Source: CAXXOK01 sp035353615 (GTDB taxonomy: Bacteria > Bacillota > Clostridia > Christensenellales > Aristaeellaceae). Taken from it: a stretch of DNA of 17,894 nt. The position numbers and the translations under genes were made by a program. Below the pieces are notes generated by a model. That model had not been told where the DNA came from. It ran no database searches and was given only the letters and a program-made list of their open reading frames with translations. The stretch lies in assembly GCA_035353615.1 (NCBI GenBank), contig DAOPZY010000051.1:1-17894 (forward strand), written 5' to 3'. How positions within the stretch are numbered: position 1 is the stretch's first letter; each line of letters starts with the position of its first letter. Positions 13,596-17,894 of the stretch are shown here, one piece after another.

Positions 13596-15341
13596 TTACA
13601 TCCGCTCCGGCGCTTCCATGCCAATCAGATACATTCCGGTGCGCAACACATCCTGCGCGGCGCGGGTCAACTGCAAACGCGCTTCCCGCACGGCAGGCTC
13701 CGCGTCCAGGATGCGGTTTTCATAATAGAACTTGTTGTAGGCCTTCGCTACCTCCGTGGTCGCTCGGGTTACCATACTCGGCTCATATTTATCCGCCGCG
13801 TCGGCTACGGCTTCCGGGAAGCGGCTAATAATCCGCAGCAGATCCTGCGCAAAATCGTCCGCCAGCCCGGAATAATCCGGCTCGACCAGCGTTACGCCCT
13901 GTTCCTCCGCCTTGCGGAGCACCGAGCAGCAGCGCGCGTGCGTGTACTGCACATACGGCCCGGTTTCGCCGTCAAAATTGAGCGCGCGATCCCACCAAAA
14001 ATCAATGTCTTTGATCCGGTTATTCTGCAAATCCGCGTATACCACCGCGCCAATGCCAACCTGCCTTGCCACGGCCTCCTTGTTTGGCAGGTTCGGGCTT
14101 TTTTCTTCAATAATCGCCAGCGCTTTTTCCTGCGCGCGCCGCAGCAGGTCCTCCAGATACACCACGTACCCTTTGCGGGTGGAAAGCGTCTGCCCTTCGT
14201 AGCTAATCATGCCAAACGCCACGTGCACCAAATCCTTGGCCCAGGGGTAACCCATTTTTTCCACAACCTTGAACCATTGGCGAAAGTGCAGGTCCTGCTG
14301 GTATGCCACCACATACAGGCACTTGTCAAAATGGTAGGTATCGGCGCGGTACAGCGCGGCGGCGATATCGCGCGTCGCGTACAGCGTCGCCCCGTCTTTT
14401 TTGAGGATCAGGCAGGGGGGCATGTCGTCGTCGGTCAGGTCCACAATGCTCGCCCCGTCGCTCAGGGTCAGCAGGTTCTTTTCGCGCAGCTCATCCAGCA
14501 CGCGCCCCATTTTGTCGTTGTAAAAGGACTCGCCCGCGTAGCTGTCAAACGTTACGCCCAGCAATTCGTACACTCGCGCGCAATCGCGCAGGGTCAGTTC
14601 CTTAAACCAGTTGAAAAGCTGTAACGCTTCCGCGCCGCCGTCCTCAATCGCCTTAAAGTAGGCGCGGCCCTCGTCCTCCAAGGTATGGGCGCCGGTCGCT
14701 TTTTCTTCCGCGTCCGCTTCCTCATGGAATTTGACGTACAGCCGCGTCAGCGCCTCCACGCCGTCCTTTTCCACTTCCTCACGGTTGCCCCACCGCTTGT
14801 AGGCGCTGATGAGCTTGCCAAACTGCGTGCCCCAATCGCCCAAGTGGTTGATGCCAACCGTGCGGTACCCCAAATGGTTGTAAATCCGCTGCAGGCTATG
14901 GCCGATCATGGTGGTGCTCAGATGGCCGATGTGAAAACGCTTTGCGATGTTGATGGAGGAATAGTCGATGCAGACGGTTTTACCCGCGCCCTGCCTGCTC
15001 GCGCCATACTGACCCGGCGCGTCCAGCACTTGCCGCACCGTTTTTTGCGCAAACTGTTCCCGCTTAAAAAAGAAGTTGAGGTAACCGCCCAGCGGTTTTG
15101 CCTCGCACACTTCCGGCGCGTCAATCGCGGCGGCCAACGCCTGCGCGATTTGCGGGGGGCCTTTGCGGAGCGCCTTGCTCAGTTTAAAGCAGGGAAACGC
15201 AAAATCGCCCATCTCTTTTTCGGGCGGCACTTCCAAAAAGCCGGCGATATCCCCGGCTGTCGGAAGCCCCTCGATGCCCTCGAAGGATGTTAGAATGGCG
15301 TTTTCAATCAGCATGGAAAGTGTCGTCCGCATATCGTTCAT
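13596..15341 (-). CDS. argS: Arginyl-tRNA synthetase
   Basis: A 581-residue class I aminoacyl-tRNA synthetase that charges tRNA-Arg in the cytoplasm. The N-terminal Add-1 tRNA-binding domain (about 1-115) carries KEMGDFAFPCFKLSK. The nucleotide-binding signature is SSINIAKRFHIGH (128-140), with the family's HIGH motif at 137-140. NHLGDWGTQFGKLI (165-178) is an ArgRS hallmark. The KMSKS loop reads TLSTRKG (385-391), where the usual Lys-Met is Thr-Leu. The C-terminal anticodon-binding domain is all-helical and ends in the typical MEAPERM. The ATG at 15341 is supported by AGGAGG seven bases upstream. The gene is 89 bp downstream of the MATE gene and could be co-transcribed with it unless the hairpin at 15380-15410 stops transcription. 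There is no room for a T-box leader. Confidence 0.96.
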   Translation of the reverse strand: MNDMRTTLSMLIENAILTSFEGIEGLPTAGDIAGFLEVPPEKEMGDFAFPCFKLSKALRKGPPQIAQALAAAIDAPEVCEAKPLGGYLNFFFKREQFAQKTVRQVLDAPGQYGASRQGAGKTVCIDYSSINIAKRFHIGHLSTTMIGHSLQRIYNHLGYRTVGINHLGDWGTQFGKLISAYKRWGNREEVEKDGVEALTRLYVKFHEEADAEEKATGAHTLEDEGRAYFKAIEDGGAEALQLFNWFKELTLRDCARVYELLGVTFDSYAGESFYNDKMGRVLDELREKNLLTLSDGASIVDLTDDDMPPCLILKKDGATLYATRDIAAALYRADTYHFDKCLYVVAYQQDLHFRQWFKVVEKMGYPWAKDLVHVAFGMISYEGQTLSTRKGYVVYLEDLLRRAQEKALAIIEEKSPNLPNKEAVARQVGIGAVVYADLQNNRIKDIDFWWDRALNFDGETGPYVQYTHARCCSVLRKAEEQGVTLVEPDYSGLADDFAQDLLRIISRFPEAVADAADKYEPSMVTRATTEVAKAYNKFYYENRILDAEPAVREARLQLTRAAQDVLRTGMYLIGMEAPERM

Positions 15342-15379
15342 GGTGTTTCCTCCTGTGATGCCGGTTATATTGGGTCTGC

Positions 15380-15410
15380 GCGTGTCGGTCTTTAAGCAGA
15401 ATCGACACGC
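15380..15410 (-). terminator. Inverted repeat between the MATE gene and argS
   Basis: GCGTGTCG pairs with CGACACGC (8 bp) around a 15-base loop in the 89-bp gap. No T-tract follows on either strand, so it is a candidate weak terminator, RNA processing site or regulatory hairpin in the argS leader. Confidence 0.35.
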
Positions 15411-15430
15411 TCCGAAAGTTCCGCGCTGGT

Positions 15431-16873
15431 TTAAGCTCCGGTTCCCGCCTGCGCCTCAGGCGCGGTGAAAGGCTCTTTCAGGCCATCCAGCGCGCGCTTT
15501 CGCCATTTGCCCTTTTGGTACACAAGCGTTGTAATGATCCCCCCGCACACCCAGGCAATCAGCAGGCTCCAGTACAGGCTGGAAGGATCGCCGTTGGGCC
15601 ACTGGACGGATCGGGTCAGGTAGGCAAACAGATAAGCCAGCGGCATACGGATCACAAACGTGGTTATCAGGCTGATCCACATGGGGATGACAGTTTCGTT
15701 CAGCCCGCGCATGATGCCGCTCAGGGTTTGCGTTACGCTGAAGGCAATATAGCCAAAGGCGAGTATGCGCATCATCCGCACGCCAAGGTTTACAATGGCT
15801 TCCGTTTGGGTAAACACGCCCATCAGCTGGCGGCCAAACAATAAGATGCAGCCCGTCAGGATGGAGGAACAGACAATCGCGAGCCTCAGTGCGTCCCTGC
15901 TGCCTTCCTGAATCCGGTCCAGCCGGCGCGCGCCGTAGTTTTGCCCGCTGAAGGTGGTGGCGGCAATCCCAAAGGTAAAGTTAGGCATCATCGCAAAGCC
16001 ATCCACTCGCATCACCGCCGTAAAGGTGGTCACCACCAGCGGCCCCAGCGAGTTCATCAGAGATTGCACAATCACCGCCTGCAAGGAGAAAATCGCCTGC
16101 GTAAGCCCGGCGGGTAAACCCAGGCGAACCGTTCGCTCCGCAATGGCCCGGTCGATCTTGAGCGTATGGCGGTTTACCTCCAGCACATCCGTCATGCGCG
16201 TGAGCCTGCGGTAGCAAAACACCGCCGAAATACCCTGCGCGATGATGGTCGCCAGCGCAACGCCGTCGGTCGTCATATGAAAGGCGGTCACAAACACAAT
16301 GTCGAGCACGATGTTGATAACCGTGGCCAGCAGCAGGTACACCAGCGGGCTGAAGCTATCGCCCAAGCCCCTGAGCACGCCGCCTAAAATATTATAGTAG
16401 GCGCACCCGATGATACCCGCAAAAATTACCTCCAGATAGGTGGCGGTCATATCCAGCATTTCCGGCGGCGTGCCAATCAGCACCAGCAGCGGGCGGGACG
16501 CTAGCACCCCTACAACCGTGGTAATCAGCCCCGCCCAAAAGGTGAGCACAATAATGGTGCCCACAGACCTGGATAGCGCCGCGCGATCCTTAGCGCCAAA
16601 ATATTGCGAAACCACAATGCCCGCGCCCGTAGCCAACCCCATAAACAGCGACAGCATCAAGTTGAGCACGGAGTTTGAAAGGCCCACCGCGCCCAGCGCG
16701 TTGTCGCCTACGTAGTTGCCCACCACAATCGCGTCCACCGTGTTATACATCTGCTGGGCAAAGTTGCCCAGCAGCAGAGGCACCGAGAACATAATCAGTT
16801 CGGTCATGGGTTTTCCAACCGTCATATCGCGCGGGGCAAAAAAGCGTTTGAAACCGGAGGCTATTTTGTGCAT
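15431..16873 (-). CDS. MATE-family multidrug/metabolite efflux protein
   Basis: A 480-residue integral membrane protein of the MATE (NorM/DinF-like) family, which exports cationic drugs or metabolites in exchange for Na+ or H+. Two homologous halves of about six helices each are visible. The first half begins FSVPLLLGNFAQQMYNTVDA-IVVGNYVGDNALGAVGLSN; the second begins LGLPAGLTQAIFSLQAVIVQ, with VMRVDGFAMMPNFTFGIA. A short basic N-terminus precedes helix 1, and a polar tail follows helix 12. The start at 16873 is chosen because AAAGG lies six bases upstream; the frame is open for 101 more codons upstream, but these overlap the 3' part of pyrH in another frame and look non-coding. It follows pyrH by 142 bp. 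Substrate unknown. Confidence 0.92.
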   Translation of the reverse strand: MHKIASGFKRFFAPRDMTVGKPMTELIMFSVPLLLGNFAQQMYNTVDAIVVGNYVGDNALGAVGLSNSVLNLMLSLFMGLATGAGIVVSQYFGAKDRAALSRSVGTIIVLTFWAGLITTVVGVLASRPLLVLIGTPPEMLDMTATYLEVIFAGIIGCAYYNILGGVLRGLGDSFSPLVYLLLATVINIVLDIVFVTAFHMTTDGVALATIIAQGISAVFCYRRLTRMTDVLEVNRHTLKIDRAIAERTVRLGLPAGLTQAIFSLQAVIVQSLMNSLGPLVVTTFTAVMRVDGFAMMPNFTFGIAATTFSGQNYGARRLDRIQEGSRDALRLAIVCSSILTGCILLFGRQLMGVFTQTEAIVNLGVRMMRILAFGYIAFSVTQTLSGIMRGLNETVIPMWISLITTFVIRMPLAYLFAYLTRSVQWPNGDPSSLYWSLLIAWVCGGIITTLVYQKGKWRKRALDGLKEPFTAPEAQAGTGA

Positions 16874-16959
16874 GAATAACCTTTCTGCAAGTATTGATGA
16901 AACCGCGTCGGCATCAGTCGCCCCCGCGCGGCGTTGGCTCGTAACAGGCCGTTCTTTGC

Positions 16960-17016
16960 GGCAAGGCGCAAACCAGCCTTCAAACCCATAGTGTCGTGCG
17001 TTCGCAAAGCCTTGCC
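16960..17016 (-). repeat. Long-loop inverted repeat at the pyrH 3' end
   Basis: GGCAAGGC (16960-16967) and GCCTTGCC (17009-17016) are perfect 8-bp arms about 41 bp apart. The right arm touches the pyrH stop codon. Flanking CTTTGCG/CGCAAAG pieces allow alternative pairings. No T-tract follows, so it is not a standard terminator. Confidence 0.4.
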
Positions 17017-17729
17017 TACGGATGCAGCACCGTGCCCATGGGGTCGCCTTCCAGCACGCGAAGCACATTGTCCGCCGGTTCGAGCGCAAACACCCGCACC
17101 AGTGGAAAATGGTTGTCCCGCAGCAGGATAAACGCGCCCGGGTCCATGGCCCGCAAATCGCGCGCTGCGCATTCATCGTAGGTGATATCGCGGATCAGCT
17201 CCGCCATCGGGTCCAGCGCCGGGTCGGCGGTATAAACGCCGTCGATGTTTTTAGCCATGTAAATCGCGTCGCATTCCAGCTCAATGGCCCTGAGCACCAC
17301 GGCGCTGTCGGTGGAAAAAAACGGGTTGCCCGTGCCGCAGGCCAGCAGCAGGATGTGCCCTTCCGAAAGCATTTGGATGGCGCGCACCGAATTGTACGCC
17401 TCCGCAAAGCGGAGAATATCCACCCCGCTCATCACCGTCGCCTTCGCGCCCATGTTGGCCAGGGTATCGCGCATATAGAGGCAGTTTTGCAGCGTAGCCA
17501 GCATGCCCATCTGATCGGCCGCCACGGCGCCCATGCGCGTGGCCGCGCCGCGCCTGCCGCGCCACACATTGCCGCCGCCAATCACCACTGCCAGTTCCGC
17601 GCCGGTTTTTTGAACGTTGATCAGCATCCGGGCGGCCGCCTCAAAGGCTTCATGGCGGAAAAGCTTGCCGTTTTCGCCCAAAGCCTCGCCGCTCAGTTTC
17701 AGGATGACGCGTTGCTTCGCTTCCCCCAT
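17016..17729 (-). CDS. pyrH: Uridylate (UMP) kinase
   Basis: A 237-residue bacterial UMP kinase of the amino-acid-kinase fold, which phosphorylates UMP to UDP in the cytoplasm for pyrimidine nucleotide synthesis; the active form in this family is a hexamer. Motifs are KLSGEAL (11-17), VVIGGGNVWRG (48-58), DQMGMLATLQN (72-82), GTGNPFFSTDSAVVLRAIEL (132-151, with the TD that contacts UMP) and IDGVYTADP (162-170). The length is normal. The ATG at 17729 is supported by AAAGGGG about seven bases upstream; an in-frame ATG nine codons earlier has no site. In many Bacillota pyrH lies between tsf and frr. Here the downstream gene is a MATE transporter, and a terminator plus a separate promoter sit just upstream, so it seems to have its own transcription unit. 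Confidence 0.95.
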   Translation of the reverse strand: MGEAKQRVILKLSGEALGENGKLFRHEAFEAAARMLINVQKTGAELAVVIGGGNVWRGRRGAATRMGAVAADQMGMLATLQNCLYMRDTLANMGAKATVMSGVDILRFAEAYNSVRAIQMLSEGHILLLACGTGNPFFSTDSAVVLRAIELECDAIYMAKNIDGVYTADPALDPMAELIRDITYDECAARDLRAMDPGAFILLRDNHFPLVRVFALEPADNVLRVLEGDPMGTVLHP

Positions 17730-17761
17730 AATCAAACCCCTTTGATGTTTTTGCAAGCACC

Positions 17762-17790
17762 ATTATACACGAGTTTGTTGCTGTGTGCAA
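17762..17790 (-). promoter_or_regulatory. Promoter for pyrH
   Basis: On the minus strand, TTGCAC (17785-17790) and a perfect TATAAT (17762-17767) are 17 bp apart. The start would be near 17755, giving a leader of about 26 bases with the AAAGGGG ribosome binding site. The -35 box overlaps the T-tract of the upstream terminator. Confidence 0.8.
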
Positions 17791-17816
17791 AAAAAGCTTG
17801 CGCTGTGGGCAAGCTT
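17789..17816 (-). terminator. Intrinsic terminator of a gene beyond the right edge
   Basis: On the minus strand, AAGCTTGC pairs with GCAAGCTT (8 bp, 7-base loop) and is followed directly by seven T residues, a textbook rho-independent terminator. It must serve a minus-strand gene that ends in or beyond 17817-17894. That stretch has a run of nine C and no gene I can recognise; one minus frame ends in a stop at about 17854, which could be the tail of that gene. Confidence 0.85.
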
Positions 17817-17894
17817 GTGAATTGCAAGTTAAATTGCCCCCCCCCTGCCACATCATGCAGTCTTGAAGGTGCTCATCTGGGAGGGCGACATATA

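Noticed and set aside
13563..14624. A 353-codon open frame on the plus strand opposite argS
   Set aside because: It is fully antisense to argS, composition is His/Gln/Arg-rich, and there is no ribosome binding site that stands out.
15342..15430. T-box or other leader riboswitch upstream of argS
   Set aside because: Only 89 bp separate the genes; there is one simple inverted repeat and no room for a T-box fold.

Overview
The window looks like chromosomal DNA from a moderately GC-rich low-GC-lineage bacterium (Bacillota, most likely a Clostridia member such as a gut or anaerobic lineage). The basis is the AddA-type helicase-nuclease rather than RecB, the B. subtilis-type parS centromere sequences, strong AGGAGG-type ribosome binding sites, a lipoprotein with five peptidoglycan-binding domains and a Thr-Pro-rich linker, and an SPL-type radical SAM protein. 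The species cannot be named from the sequence alone. No phage, transposase, CRISPR, rRNA or tRNA gene was seen.

Layout, left to right. A secreted or membrane protein is cut by the left edge (1-78, minus). Then come a radical SAM protein (232-1122, minus), a five-PGBD lipoprotein (1579-3264, minus) and addA (3672-7586, minus). A divergent control region (7587-8030) carries promoters for addA and glgP plus two parS-like sites; a third lies inside addA. glgP (8031-10478) is the only plus-strand gene. It converges on a minus-strand ferritin-like/VIT1 membrane protein (10937-11836), followed by a TrmH/SpoU RNA methyltransferase (12081-12857), argS (13596-15341), a MATE efflux protein (15431-16873) and pyrH (17016-17729). 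A good intrinsic terminator near the right edge belongs to a gene outside the window.

The genes do not form one pathway. They are housekeeping (argS, pyrH, RNA methyltransferase, addA), carbon storage (glgP), metal handling (MbfA-like), envelope (PGBD lipoprotein) and export (MATE). Several intergenic gaps are long (400-740 bp) and hold structured DNA. The most notable items are: three parS-like sites sharing an extended asymmetric motif in one orientation; a 39-bp tandem repeat with 13-bp sub-periodicity upstream of the RNA methyltransferase; two copies of a dispersed multi-hairpin element; and a 41-bp tandem duplication of the 3' end of the RNA methyltransferase gene. The parS cluster suggests that the window lies in the origin-proximal part of the chromosome. 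I saw no convincing evidence for a wholly new multi-gene system.
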